Source of the DNA: Lachnoclostridium phytofermentans
GTDB taxonomy: Bacteria > Bacillota > Clostridia > Lachnospirales > Lachnospiraceae
Direction of reading: 5' to 3'
Assembly (NCBI RefSeq): GCF_000733755.1
Contig: NZ_JPOF01000003.1
Location: forward strand, 1,500,001-1,560,000
Length of the DNA stretch: 60,000 nucleotides
The notes below the pieces were generated by a model that did no database searches, was not told where the DNA came from, and worked only from the letters and a program-made list of their open reading frames with translations. This document shows positions 27,485 to 35,981 of this stretch, piece by piece. Positions within the stretch are counted from its first letter, which is position 1; each line of letters starts with the position of its first letter. The position numbers and the translations under genes are program-made.

Positions 27485-27748
27485 ATGAAGCAATATATTT
27501 CCTATCTGTTATTTGCGCTTGCTGGCATGCTATTTGCATGGTATCTATATCTTAATCATAAAAAATGGATTGGTACCGTTATTGTTCGTGCAATATTATC
27601 TATTGTTGTTATTTATCTTATTAATACGGTAGTCCTAAATTTCGGTATAGAGGCCTTAGTAGGAGTTAACTTTGTGAGTATTGGGATAACGGCATTTTTA
27701 GGGGTTCCAGGCTTGTTGTTATTATATGGAGCATCTGTCTTTTTCTAA
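27485..27748 (+). CDS. bofA: BofA, sporulation membrane protein controlling pro-sigma-K processing
   Basis: 88-aa integral membrane protein with two to three hydrophobic segments and the BofA ending FLGVPGLLLLYGASVFF, close to the FLGIPGLLLL signature. BofA with SpoIVFA restrains the SpoIVFB protease in the forespore outer membrane during engulfment. ATG 27485 gives the usual 87-88 residues; an in-frame ATG at 27455 is possible but has a weaker ribosome site. Its presence marks the organism as a spore former. Confidence 0.88.
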   Translation: MKQYISYLLFALAGMLFAWYLYLNHKKWIGTVIVRAILSIVVIYLINTVVLNFGIEALVGVNFVSIGITAFLGVPGLLLLYGASVFF

Positions 27749-27953
27749 GAGAATTCGGTAGTGGAGATTGTTAGCCCTAGTATAAGAAATGTTATTATTG
27801 TGAAGATAATGTTGACATCCCCATATTTTAGCATGTAATATGTAATTAAATGGGAATACATTCTTGATTTACTGTACTTACTCGAGAAAAAAACTGTGTG
27901 ATATAAATAATGAAGCGATAATGAGTAGGCGAGTTAGTTATTAAATATATGGA

Positions 27954-28271
27954 TTGTGTAAATCAAGTATGGCAATGGTTTTAATCGATATTCCATATGG
28001 TATTTGTGCAGATGTAAGTCAAAGCCTTGCTACTACTGTAAAGACGAATATGCATGTTGGTGGAGGAAAACTCTATATTTTATATGATACACAGTTCCAT
28101 CAATACTTACATATGCATGTTAAAATTATAGGTGATGATACTAATAAAATGAGAAGAGCGAATTCTCTATGTTATCAGATATGGCTTGAGTATTCATATG
28201 ATCCTCAATATGATTTACCTGTATCCCCATTACAAATTCTTACTGATGTCAAAAATATTCCTCTTAAATAA
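27954..28271 (+). CDS. Hypothetical protein, 105 aa
   Basis: Not recognised. The frame opens with TTG (27954), with ATG 27969 as an alternative, and neither has a clear ribosome site, so the gene may be a 5'-truncated remnant. The product is soluble, with a strand-rich middle (GGGKLYILYDTQFHQYLHMHVKII). The codon use is ordinary for the region. The 200-bp gap before it (27749-27953) shows nothing. Confidence 0.4.
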   Translation: MCKSSMAMVLIDIPYGICADVSQSLATTVKTNMHVGGGKLYILYDTQFHQYLHMHVKIIGDDTNKMRRANSLCYQIWLEYSYDPQYDLPVSPLQILTDVKNIPLK

Positions 28272-28326
28272 ATTGAATTAATAATGATTAGAAGAGCATA
28301 GCTTATTTTTTTAAAAGGAGTGCGGT

Positions 28327-29139
28327 ATGGATTTTTTACCTAAGGTAAATGAATTAATAAAAAAAAGTGATCATATGGAAATTGTAGATTCGGAATCCTA
28401 TTTCCGAAAAATATACTATGATAATTATAATGAAATTATATTAGAACATACCATTTATAAAGAAGATTTAGATACATCGTATTCGATGTATGAACTCACG
28501 TATGATACTCACAGTAATATAGTATGTGAGGAATACATTTATATCTTAAGGGAATTAGAGCGCTCCCACTCATTTACTTATTATCAGTATGAGTATGATG
28601 AGCATGGTAATGTCGTTAGCAAATCAACCTTTGACAATAATCATAAGCGTAATCAATTAATAAATTATTACTATGAGAATAATTTATTAGTAAAAAAAGA
28701 AATATGGGAGATAAAATTACCACGGACTTTGTTAGATCCTATAACAGATGAATTAGTGTGCTACTATATTCATACCTATCATTACGATGAAGATAGGAAG
28801 CTTCTGGAAGAGAAGGTTACGTTTCCAAACGGGGAGGTTTGTTACTATGTTGACTACCATGATAAAACAGCATATCCAGAGGGTAAAATCCTGAATCCTG
28901 CAAGGTCAAAGTATGCATGGAAGGTATTATCAATGGATACTTATATTGAAGTCACCGAAAAATATTATACCCCTGAGGTATTAAAAGAAATTGTAGAGTA
29001 CGTCCGAGCAACGTATGAAAGTAAATTGGTTATACTTTGGGTTAGGGGAATTTGGGAAGAACGTTATATTATTTCAATCAATGAATTAGATCAAGAATAT
29101 AGAAAAAACTTTGGTATTAGTGTTCACTATACCTATTAA
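28327..29139 (+). CDS. Hypothetical protein with YD-like repeats
   Basis: 270-aa soluble protein rich in Tyr, Asp and Glu. Several segments resemble single RHS/YD repeats, such as YEYDEHGNVVSKSTFDNN (about 98-115) and YHYDEDRKLLEEKVTFPNGE (about 152-171), but there is no signal peptide or toxin domain. Such stand-alone proteins are sometimes immunity or accessory proteins of polymorphic toxins; nothing adjacent supports that. ATG 28327 follows AAAAGGAGTG. A hairpin (29159-29196) follows. Confidence 0.6.
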   Translation: MDFLPKVNELIKKSDHMEIVDSESYFRKIYYDNYNEIILEHTIYKEDLDTSYSMYELTYDTHSNIVCEEYIYILRELERSHSFTYYQYEYDEHGNVVSKSTFDNNHKRNQLINYYYENNLLVKKEIWEIKLPRTLLDPITDELVCYYIHTYHYDEDRKLLEEKVTFPNGEVCYYVDYHDKTAYPEGKILNPARSKYAWKVLSMDTYIEVTEKYYTPEVLKEIVEYVRATYESKLVILWVRGIWEERYIISINELDQEYRKNFGISVHYTY

Positions 29140-29158
29140 TTATTTTGTTGAATAAAGA

Positions 29159-29200
29159 GCTGCTCTTGAATATCTGAAATATTAAGATATGGGAGCAGCA
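29159..29200 (+). terminator. Hairpin with short T-tract after the YD-like gene
   Basis: GCTGCTC...ATATCT pairs with AGATAT...GAGCAGC, followed by ATTTTG. Moderate terminator. Confidence 0.5.
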
Positions 29201-29202
29201 TT

Positions 29203-29424
29203 TTGTTGGCAGGCACACTTATACTAGTGGATAACTTTTTAATATTGTGGATATTGTATAAAATATTTTTCTTCTCTGTGCATACCGATGAAAATACGAA
29301 TAAGCCAAGTAAAAGAGTTGACGGATTACAAATTAAGGAATATGATAAACCTATCAAACAAAGCTGTCTATCAAACGTAAAAGAACTCTTGCCTTTGTTC
29401 CTTTCGGAAGCCTCAAGCATATAG
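29203..29424 (+). CDS. Doubtful small membrane peptide, 73 aa
   Basis: TTG start with GGGAG 10 nt upstream. The product has one N-terminal hydrophobic segment (TLILVDNFLILWILYKIFFF) and a charged tail. It begins within the terminator-like stem region of the preceding gene. An antisense frame covers the same stretch. Weak support. Confidence 0.25.
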   Translation: MLAGTLILVDNFLILWILYKIFFFSVHTDENTNKPSKRVDGLQIKEYDKPIKQSCLSNVKELLPLFLSEASSI

Positions 29425-29519
29425 GGTAAGACATACGGTGTCTAAGAAAAGAAAATCTTAAAGTTCTAGCATCTATCTTGTTTCTAAAAATTTTCATTGA
29501 TTTAATTCAGGGGGAATAT

Positions 29520-30494
29520 ATGAATTTAACTGTTGCCATATTAGATCGCCAGGAGGATTATGCACGTCTTTTGATGGAATTTATGAATCAGCAGGCGGAT
29601 TACGGTTTTTGTACCGTTGTATTTACGGAGAAAGAGCTATATCGAGGATATGAGAAGGAACATAAGGTAGATATTCTCTTGTATGCAGAAGAATTCCGAG
29701 ATAGTATGATAACAAATCTATCAAAAGTTAGCTACTGCTTATGTGAAGAGACTACGTTAAGTAATGAATTCATTTTTAAATATCAGTCTGCAAGTAATAT
29801 TATGAATCTGTTACTTGAGCGCTATCTAGATCTTGGTTACTCTTGGAAGCCAGCAACAAAGCTTTCTGGGAAACAAAAGATAATTGGTGTGTTTTCTCCC
29901 TATTATGAGATTAAGCAGTCAGAGCTTGCTATAAGTCTTGCAAAATATTTAGCTACGAAAGAGAAATGTATTTATCTTAACTTGCAGCCCTTTTTTCTAT
30001 CGGAACTTCTTGGGAATGGGGATTACAATAGTTTAAGTGATATTATTTACTTACTGAAACAGGATGGAGTAAATAAGAGTGTGAAGATAAAGCAATGTTT
30101 GGAGAAGGTGGGAGAGTTAGATTGCATTATAGGAACTTATTATTATGCTGAATTATATGAACTAACCTATGATGAAATGATAAAGCTATTGACTGAGCTT
30201 AAGGAGAATCTCTTGTATGAAACTATCGTAATAGAATTTTCACTTGGTACTTCCTTGGCACTTGATTTAATGAAAATCTGTGACAGCTTGATACAACTCC
30301 AGTTAGTGGGAGGAGTGCAGCAACGTTTTAGTATAACTTTTGAGAATCAATTAAAAAGAACCGGACAGGAGCAATTAATTGAAAAGTTAGTAACGATATC
30401 AACCCCATGTGAAGAGCAAGGACAAAAAAATATACGATTAGATAAGCAAAAAGAAGCGGAATATCTACAACTTTTAAAGGCATTTCATTTTTAA
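29520..30494 (+). CDS. TadZ/CpaE-like protein of the Tad pilus locus
   Basis: 324-aa protein with a receiver-like N-terminal region (about 1-110) and a MinD/ParA-like domain (about 120-320; IIGVFSPYYEIKQSELAISLAKYLA). The usual Walker A KGG(V/T)GKT is replaced by SPYYEIKQSE, so ATP binding may be lost, as in several Clostridial relatives. TadZ/CpaE proteins place the pilus machine in the cell. ATG 29520 follows CAGGGGG; an upstream ATG at 29478 lacks a ribosome site. It is first in the Tad locus but cut off from cpaF by an IS256 element. Confidence 0.75.
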   Translation: MNLTVAILDRQEDYARLLMEFMNQQADYGFCTVVFTEKELYRGYEKEHKVDILLYAEEFRDSMITNLSKVSYCLCEETTLSNEFIFKYQSASNIMNLLLERYLDLGYSWKPATKLSGKQKIIGVFSPYYEIKQSELAISLAKYLATKEKCIYLNLQPFFLSELLGNGDYNSLSDIIYLLKQDGVNKSVKIKQCLEKVGELDCIIGTYYYAELYELTYDEMIKLLTELKENLLYETIVIEFSLGTSLALDLMKICDSLIQLQLVGGVQQRFSITFENQLKRTGQEQLIEKLVTISTPCEEQGQKNIRLDKQKEAEYLQLLKAFHF

Positions 30495-30509
30495 GGAAGT
30501 CCATTTTTT

Positions 30510-30576
30510 AAAACATCTTATATCATATTCTTTCAAACATCTTATTATATTCTTTTGAACACCTATTTAATATTTC
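30510..30576 (+). repeat. Left part of a 19-25-bp tandem repeat array split by IS256
   Basis: Units near AAACATCTTATTATATTC at 30510-30534, 30535-30557 and a shorter one at 30558-30576. The array continues on the other side of the IS at 31941. Confidence 0.75.
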
Positions 30577-30579
30577 AAA

Positions 30580-31935
30580 GATAGCGTCAAGAATTTTGTG
30601 TAAACACTTCCTACCAGGTAGACCACTCCTGGGCTAACTTTAATCAAAGAGTTCATTTAGTTCAGCTGACGCCTGAGCAAAACCTTTATGAATTCTTGTG
30701 CTGAAACGGTTGTTATAATCACTACAAAAGCTACAGACATAACGCTCCAAGGAATCCTCATTTGGAAACTGTTCTTTGCGTTTGGTTCCTCTTTTGAGAT
30801 TTTTATTAAAGCCTTCTATCAGATTAGTAGTATAAATGCTTGCTTTAATCTGAGTAGGAAATTCATAAAAAGTAAACAGGCTATCATTATCTTTAAGAAC
30901 CTTGACTGCCTTTGGATATACAACAGCATACTTTTTCATGAAGGAATCTAAGAACTCTTTCGCTTTTTCAATGGTTTCAGCTTTATACACTGGTTTTAAG
31001 TCATCCATCACTTTGGATTTATCCTTTGCACGAACATGTTTCATTACATTTCTAGCAACGTGAGTCCAGCAACTTTGATGCTTTGCTTTTGGGTATACTT
31101 CTAAGCAAGCATTTTTAAAACCATTGAGTCCATCTGTAACAAAGAGTAGAACCTGTTCCAAACCACGCTGTTTTAAGGACTGTAGCATTTCTCTGTAATT
31201 ATCAGCTGTTTCACTTGGGTAAAGAGCATAATCTAAGACTTCTTTCTCTCCCTCATGAGTGATACCAATAAGGATATGCAGAGCTTCCTTGGCAACACTA
31301 TCACGACGTACACTAAGGTAAGTCGCATCGCCATAGATAATGGCATATTTATCAGAAATAGGACGCTGATGAAAAGCCTCAACTTGCGCCTGGACAGCTT
31401 TGGTTATATTTGAAACAGTCGCTGGACTGTAGTGATGACCATACATTTTTTCTATAAGATCAGCAATCTCACGGGTTGTGATTCCTTTTTTATACAGCTG
31501 TATCACAGTGGTTTCTAAAGAATCCGTGTTTCTTTGATAAGCCGGAACTGTCTTCTGCGAAAACTCTCCATTACGATCGCGAGGGATTTTAATATTCAGG
31601 TCCCCAAAATGAGAATGAATCGTTCTTTCATAGTAACCGTTTCTAGAATTGCCTGAATTATAGCCTTCTATAGAGTATTTCTCATAGTTGAGGAAAGCAG
31701 TAAGCTCAGTAGTTAGTATTTCGTTAGTAGCCGTTTCAAGTTCCTGACGAAAAATTTCATCAACTGATTCATTTTTTAATAGTGCAGACAATAATTTTGT
31801 GTTAAGATAAGACATAAGGGAACTCCTTCTTTTGTGTTTATTGTTTGGTCACTTTAAACTATAAAAGAAGTCGGTTCCCTTTTCTAGTATTATTTTTCTA
31901 GAAGAACCTGTTTACACATAATATTTTACACTACC
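30580..31935 (-). mobile_element. IS256-family insertion sequence with 8-bp target duplication
   Basis: 1356-bp element with terminal inverted repeats of about 27 bp (20 matching; both contain TGTGTAAACA). It is flanked by the exact direct repeat ATTTCAAA (30572-30579 and 31936-31943), the 8-bp target duplication expected for IS256. It carries one intact transposase gene on the minus strand. The insertion lies in a tandem repeat array between the TadZ-like and cpaF genes. Confidence 0.93.
30640..31815 (-). CDS. IS256-family (mutator-type) transposase
   Basis: 391-aa DDE transposase. Catalytic candidates: Asp in IIYGDATYLSVRR, Asp in LLFVTDGLNGFKNA, and Glu in NLIEGFNKNLKRGTKRK; the CWTHVARN motif characteristic of the family is present. 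It is full length with no frameshift, so the element may be mobile. It is transcribed against the Tad operon. Confidence 0.95.
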   Translation of the reverse strand: MSYLNTKLLSALLKNESVDEIFRQELETATNEILTTELTAFLNYEKYSIEGYNSGNSRNGYYERTIHSHFGDLNIKIPRDRNGEFSQKTVPAYQRNTDSLETTVIQLYKKGITTREIADLIEKMYGHHYSPATVSNITKAVQAQVEAFHQRPISDKYAIIYGDATYLSVRRDSVAKEALHILIGITHEGEKEVLDYALYPSETADNYREMLQSLKQRGLEQVLLFVTDGLNGFKNACLEVYPKAKHQSCWTHVARNVMKHVRAKDKSKVMDDLKPVYKAETIEKAKEFLDSFMKKYAVVYPKAVKVLKDNDSLFTFYEFPTQIKASIYTTNLIEGFNKNLKRGTKRKEQFPNEDSLERYVCSFCSDYNNRFSTRIHKGFAQASAELNELFD

Positions 31936-31940
31936 ATTTC

Positions 31941-31987
31941 AAACATCTTATTATATTCTTTTAAAACATCTATTTATTATTCTTTTA
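31941..31987 (+). repeat. Right part of the tandem repeat array split by IS256
   Basis: Units at 31941-31963 and 31964-31987, matching the units on the left side of the element, with a decayed unit after them. The remaining 31988-32230 stretch has no gene; an untranslated leader for cpaF is likely. Confidence 0.75.
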
Positions 31988-32230
31988 AATCTTCTTATCA
32001 ATTACTTTTACAGTCTACGTGTTCCCAATAAATCTATAGGTAAAAATGGTTAAAATCAGCCAAGTATATTAATTATTGAGATCGCTATAACTAATTACTA
32101 TGGAATTTAAGCAACATAGAAACAGGAATAATCCTGTCAGAGGAAGAAAGAATAAAATACAACAAAAAGTTACCTATCTGAGAATGAATTGCATAGGGAA
32201 CTAATACTCAATTGAGAGAGAGGATCGCTT

Positions 32231-33445
32231 ATGGAACAGAGGAAGCAGGAATTACAGGAACAGATTCTTGCTGGAATTGATATGAGAAAAGAATTATCAG
32301 AAGAAGAACTATTTGACCGTATTGATGAAGCAATTAAGATATGTAGTAGAGAAGAATACATAAGTATTACTGAAAAACAGCGACTTCGCAGAGAAATCTT
32401 TAATTCCATTCGCAGGCTTGATGTGCTACAGGAGCTTGTCGAAGATACTTCTATTACGGAGATTATGATTAATGGAGCAAAAGAGATATTTGTGGAGCGG
32501 GATGGTAAATTAATAAAATGGGAGAAGGAGTTTGAATCCGATCGAAAACTAGAGGATGTGATTCAAACAATAGTAGCAGGGGCGAATCGTATTATTAATG
32601 AATCAAGTCCTATTGTGGATGCTAGGTTAAAGGATGGCTCCCGTGTCAATATTGTTCTTCCACCGATAGCGATTGGAGGACCAACGGTTACGATTCGTAA
32701 GTTCCCAAAAGAGACGATGACAATGGAAAAACTAGTGGCGATTGGTTCCTTAACTGATGAAGCAGCAGAGTTTCTAAAAAAGCTGGTGATTGCAGGTTAT
32801 AATATCTTCGTTAGTGGAGGTACTGGTTCAGGGAAAACTACCTTCTTAAATGCACTGTCAAACTACGTTCCATCGGAAGAGAGAATTATTACGATTGAAG
32901 ACTCTGCTGAGCTGCAAATACGTAATATTCCGAATTTAGTTCGTTTGGAAGTAAGAAATGCAAACGTTGAGGGAAAAAATGAAATATCAATTCGTGACTT
33001 GATTAAAAGTAGCCTCCGAATGCGACCAGACCGAATAATTGTAGGTGAGGTTCGAGATGCCTCCAGCATTGATATGCTACAAGCACTAAATACAGGACAT
33101 AATGGGATGAGTACGGGGCACTCCAATTCTCCAACGGATATGTTATCTCGATTAGAAACTATGGTTTTACTTGGTGCAGATATACCGTTATTGGCGGTAA
33201 GAAAACAAATTGCTTCCGCGATAGATATTGTGATTCACCTTGGAAGACTTCGAGACAAGACAAGAAAAGTATTGGAAATTATTGAGGTGTTGGAATGCGT
33301 GGATGGGGAAATTGAAGTGAATCCGCTTTTCTTATTTTCGGAAGAAGGGGAGACGAAGGAGGGAAAAGTAATAGGAGAGCTTAAAAAGACAGACAATTCA
33401 CTGCTTCATGTACAAAAGTTATTACGTGCAGGCTTATCCCTATAA
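32231..33445 (+). CDS. cpaF: Tad pilus secretion ATPase, TadA/CpaF
   Basis: 404-aa hexameric type II/IV secretion ATPase that powers Flp pilus assembly at the inner face of the membrane. Walker A GGTGSGKTTFLNAL (about 195-208), Asp box region ERIITIEDSAELQI, Walker B LRMRPDRIIVGEVRD and the His box TGHNGMSTGHSNS are all present. The N-terminal region carries ITEIMINGAKEIFVERDGK, typical of CpaF. Ribosome site AGAGGATC. With the IS element upstream, its promoter must lie in 31988-32230 or in the IS. Confidence 0.95.
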   Translation: MEQRKQELQEQILAGIDMRKELSEEELFDRIDEAIKICSREEYISITEKQRLRREIFNSIRRLDVLQELVEDTSITEIMINGAKEIFVERDGKLIKWEKEFESDRKLEDVIQTIVAGANRIINESSPIVDARLKDGSRVNIVLPPIAIGGPTVTIRKFPKETMTMEKLVAIGSLTDEAAEFLKKLVIAGYNIFVSGGTGSGKTTFLNALSNYVPSEERIITIEDSAELQIRNIPNLVRLEVRNANVEGKNEISIRDLIKSSLRMRPDRIIVGEVRDASSIDMLQALNTGHNGMSTGHSNSPTDMLSRLETMVLLGADIPLLAVRKQIASAIDIVIHLGRLRDKTRKVLEIIEVLECVDGEIEVNPLFLFSEEGETKEGKVIGELKKTDNSLLHVQKLLRAGLSL

Positions 33446-33465
33446 AGGAGGTAGTAGGTTAGTCG

Positions 33466-34209
33466 ATGATTGAAGATTATGATGTTTATCATATGAATAA
33501 AAAAGAGTTTCTTCTTTGCCTGTTCAAAGGCTTTCTACTGTGTCTTATCATAAGTTACTTATTTTATCAAAATTTCTTTTTGTGTCTATTTCTATCACCC
33601 TACCTATATTTTTTTTATAAAAAGGAGAAAAGAAAAAAAGCAGAAAATCGAAAAGTAAGGTTAAACGCAGAGTTTTTGGATGGCATACATAGTTTATCGG
33701 TAGCCTTGGAAGCTGGATATTCAGTGGAGAATGCATTTAAAGTTGCAATCAAAGATTTGGGTTTAATGTATTCGGAGGACGCGCTTATTATGATAGAATT
33801 CCAATGTATTGTATCTCAGATTAATCATAATATCCCTATTGAGGATGCCATTGCTGATTTTGCAAAACGAAGTAAGCTAGAAGATGTGGAGTGCTTCTCT
33901 GAGGTTTTTAAGACAGCCAAGCGAACAGGCGGAGACCTAGTCGCTATTATTAAAATGACTAGTAAAACAATAGGTGAGAAAGTAGAGGTAATGAGAGAGA
34001 TTGAAACACTGATTACAGCGAAAAAGATGGAAGCTAATATCATGAAGGTGGTGCCATTTGGCATCTTGGGCTATATGTTACTTGGCAGTCCGCAGTTTTT
34101 AAAACCGCTTTATCATAATTTGTTTGGAATCCTTTTCATGACAATTATATTAGGTATTTATTTGTTATTAACGAAGTTGGTAGATAAAATTATTGCCATT
34201 CGAGTTTAA
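33466..34209 (+). CDS. TadB-like membrane protein (type II secretion F domain)
   Basis: 247-aa inner-membrane platform protein. Two N-terminal hydrophobic segments (about 15-45), then the F-domain helices (about 55-190, FLDGIHSLSVALEAGYSVENAF and AKRTGGDLVAIIKMTSKTIGEK), and two C-terminal membrane segments. It is expected to work with the adjacent F-domain protein and CpaF. The AGGAGG at 33447 is somewhat far from the ATG. Confidence 0.85.
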   Translation: MIEDYDVYHMNKKEFLLCLFKGFLLCLIISYLFYQNFFLCLFLSPYLYFFYKKEKRKKAENRKVRLNAEFLDGIHSLSVALEAGYSVENAFKVAIKDLGLMYSEDALIMIEFQCIVSQINHNIPIEDAIADFAKRSKLEDVECFSEVFKTAKRTGGDLVAIIKMTSKTIGEKVEVMREIETLITAKKMEANIMKVVPFGILGYMLLGSPQFLKPLYHNLFGILFMTIILGIYLLLTKLVDKIIAIRV

Positions 34210-34225
34210 ACAGATTGGAGATACT

Positions 34226-35683
34226 ATGACTTATGCAATTCTATTCGTTCTTGTTCTTATTTTTGTACTCTTCTTATTTTCAAAATCTTACAACAAACAA
34301 TTCATTGATGGTCTTGATAGTAAGGAACATCCACTAAAGAGACTCTATCCCTTGGTCGGGTTTTGCTGGTTTCAATTAATTCATCGTCCTCAAAAGTCAA
34401 ATACCAAAGAGACTGCATTCTTATACCAAAAAGGGGCTCTAATGACGTTTGTTCTTCTATTATTTTTAATTATTCTTCTTTTGAATGAACAAAAAGTCCC
34501 GAAAGAGGTTTTGCAAGATGGCTATAGAATAGAACGACCAGAGGTAGGAGAAGGTACTAAAACATATCATCTAGGATATGAACTAGGAACAGAGAAAGAT
34601 GAGCTAACCTTTGAGATAATAGAAAAGCAAGTTAAAAAAGAGTTTCGAAGTAAGATGTTTCATGCAGCAGAAGCTGCTCTAAAAAAGATTATCTTAAATA
34701 AGAATAGAGACTTTAATCAAGTAACCACCGATTTAAAATTTCCGAAACAATTTGGTTCCCCAACTCTTAATGTCTCTTATAAAAGCGTAAACCCGGAGTA
34801 CCTTTCAGAGGATGGAAGTATTAGAAATGAAGGGTTAACTAAGGAGGGGATTTTGGTCAGCGTTAACGTAACAATGCGATATTTTGAGGATATTTATGAG
34901 TTTCCCATCAATCTTACCATATTACCTTCGATTGTTCCGGAACTTTCAAAAAAGGAAGTCATGGAAATGGAAGTGAAAAGACGAGAGGAGGAGAATAGAG
35001 AAGAAGATACCGTAACACTGCCAACAGAGGTCATGGGTGACTCTGTTTTATGGAGAAGTATTAAAAATAATTCCTCCCTATCCTTATTGCTTATGGGAAC
35101 CTTGGTCATGGTATGTATTCCATTTTTTATGGAGCAGAAGAAAAGAGAGAGGGAGCAGCAAAAGCAAGAACAACTCTTACTTGATTACCCAGAGATCATG
35201 ATGAAATATACTCTATTACTAAGTGCAGGTATGACTACCTATGGAGCGTGGGAGCGTATTGTTAAAGATTATAACATACGAAAAGAAAGAGAGTCTGGAG
35301 TAGTTAGTGGAAACAAAAAGAAATTATACAAAGGAAATAGTAAGAAAGCCAAACGATTTGCTTATGAAGAGATGATAATAACAAAAAATGAAATCGATCT
35401 TGGAGTCTCAGAATCTATTGCTTATGAACGTTTCGGAAGAAGATGTAAGCTTCTTTCTTATCTTAGATTTAGTTCAATTATAGTTCAAAATATGAAAAAA
35501 GGAAATAAAGGGATGATACCTATGTTGGAAGCGGAATCTGTGCAAGCCCTTCTTGATCGAAAGGATCAGGCAAAACGTTTAGGGGAGAGGGCTTCAACAA
35601 AGATGTTAATACCTATGATGGGGATGTTATGCATCGTAATTGCAATACTGATGGTACCAGCGATGATGTCAATGGGGATGTAA
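34226..35683 (+). CDS. TadC-like membrane protein with extended extracytoplasmic region
   Basis: 485-aa protein. Short N-terminal membrane segment, a second near residue 75-95, then a roughly 190-residue charged domain (about 100-280), a membrane segment near 295-315 and a cytoplasmic F-like helical domain ending in a hydrophobic segment rich in Met. It is much longer than ordinary TadC (about 300 aa); the middle domain is extra. ATG 34226 follows TTGGAGA; the frame extends upstream into tadB without a ribosome site. Confidence 0.75.
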   Translation: MTYAILFVLVLIFVLFLFSKSYNKQFIDGLDSKEHPLKRLYPLVGFCWFQLIHRPQKSNTKETAFLYQKGALMTFVLLLFLIILLLNEQKVPKEVLQDGYRIERPEVGEGTKTYHLGYELGTEKDELTFEIIEKQVKKEFRSKMFHAAEAALKKIILNKNRDFNQVTTDLKFPKQFGSPTLNVSYKSVNPEYLSEDGSIRNEGLTKEGILVSVNVTMRYFEDIYEFPINLTILPSIVPELSKKEVMEMEVKRREEENREEDTVTLPTEVMGDSVLWRSIKNNSSLSLLLMGTLVMVCIPFFMEQKKREREQQKQEQLLLDYPEIMMKYTLLLSAGMTTYGAWERIVKDYNIRKERESGVVSGNKKKLYKGNSKKAKRFAYEEMIITKNEIDLGVSESIAYERFGRRCKLLSYLRFSSIIVQNMKKGNKGMIPMLEAESVQALLDRKDQAKRLGERASTKMLIPMMGMLCIVIAILMVPAMMSMGM

Positions 35684-35750
35684 GAAGGTTGGTCTACAAG
35701 GAAGTAATAACTATATTATAAAGTGCTAATGCACTGGAAACGAGGATTGT

Positions 35751-35969
35751 ATGGGAAGAAGCAAAAGAATGGACCAGAAAAGAATGAAACAGAAAATAAT
35801 TAGAAATAATCAGGGATTTGGGGTAGTGGAAGTTATTCTAATTATCGTTGTTGTGATAGCACTTATCATAATATTCCAAGAGCAGATAACAAGTATTTTT
35901 AATAGGGCGATGGGTGCATTAAAGAATAGTACAGAGAGTTATTTTAATAATATTACTCCAACTCCGTAG
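35751..35969 (+). CDS. Flp-type type IVb pilin
   Basis: 72-aa prepilin. A basic leader (MGRSKRMDQKRMKQKIIRNNQG) precedes the prepilin peptidase site and the mature start FGVVEVILIIVVVIALIIIF, with the conserved Glu at +5. A short polar tail follows. This is the probable pilus subunit, cut by the peptidase at 39704-40174. Confidence 0.9.
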   Translation: MGRSKRMDQKRMKQKIIRNNQGFGVVEVILIIVVVIALIIIFQEQITSIFNRAMGALKNSTESYFNNITPTP

Positions 35970-35981
35970 GGGGGCATTTGA

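Noticed and set aside
29136-29420. Minus-strand ORF of 94 aa
   Set aside because: Antisense to another weak frame and spans a terminator-like hairpin; no ribosome site or recognisable features.
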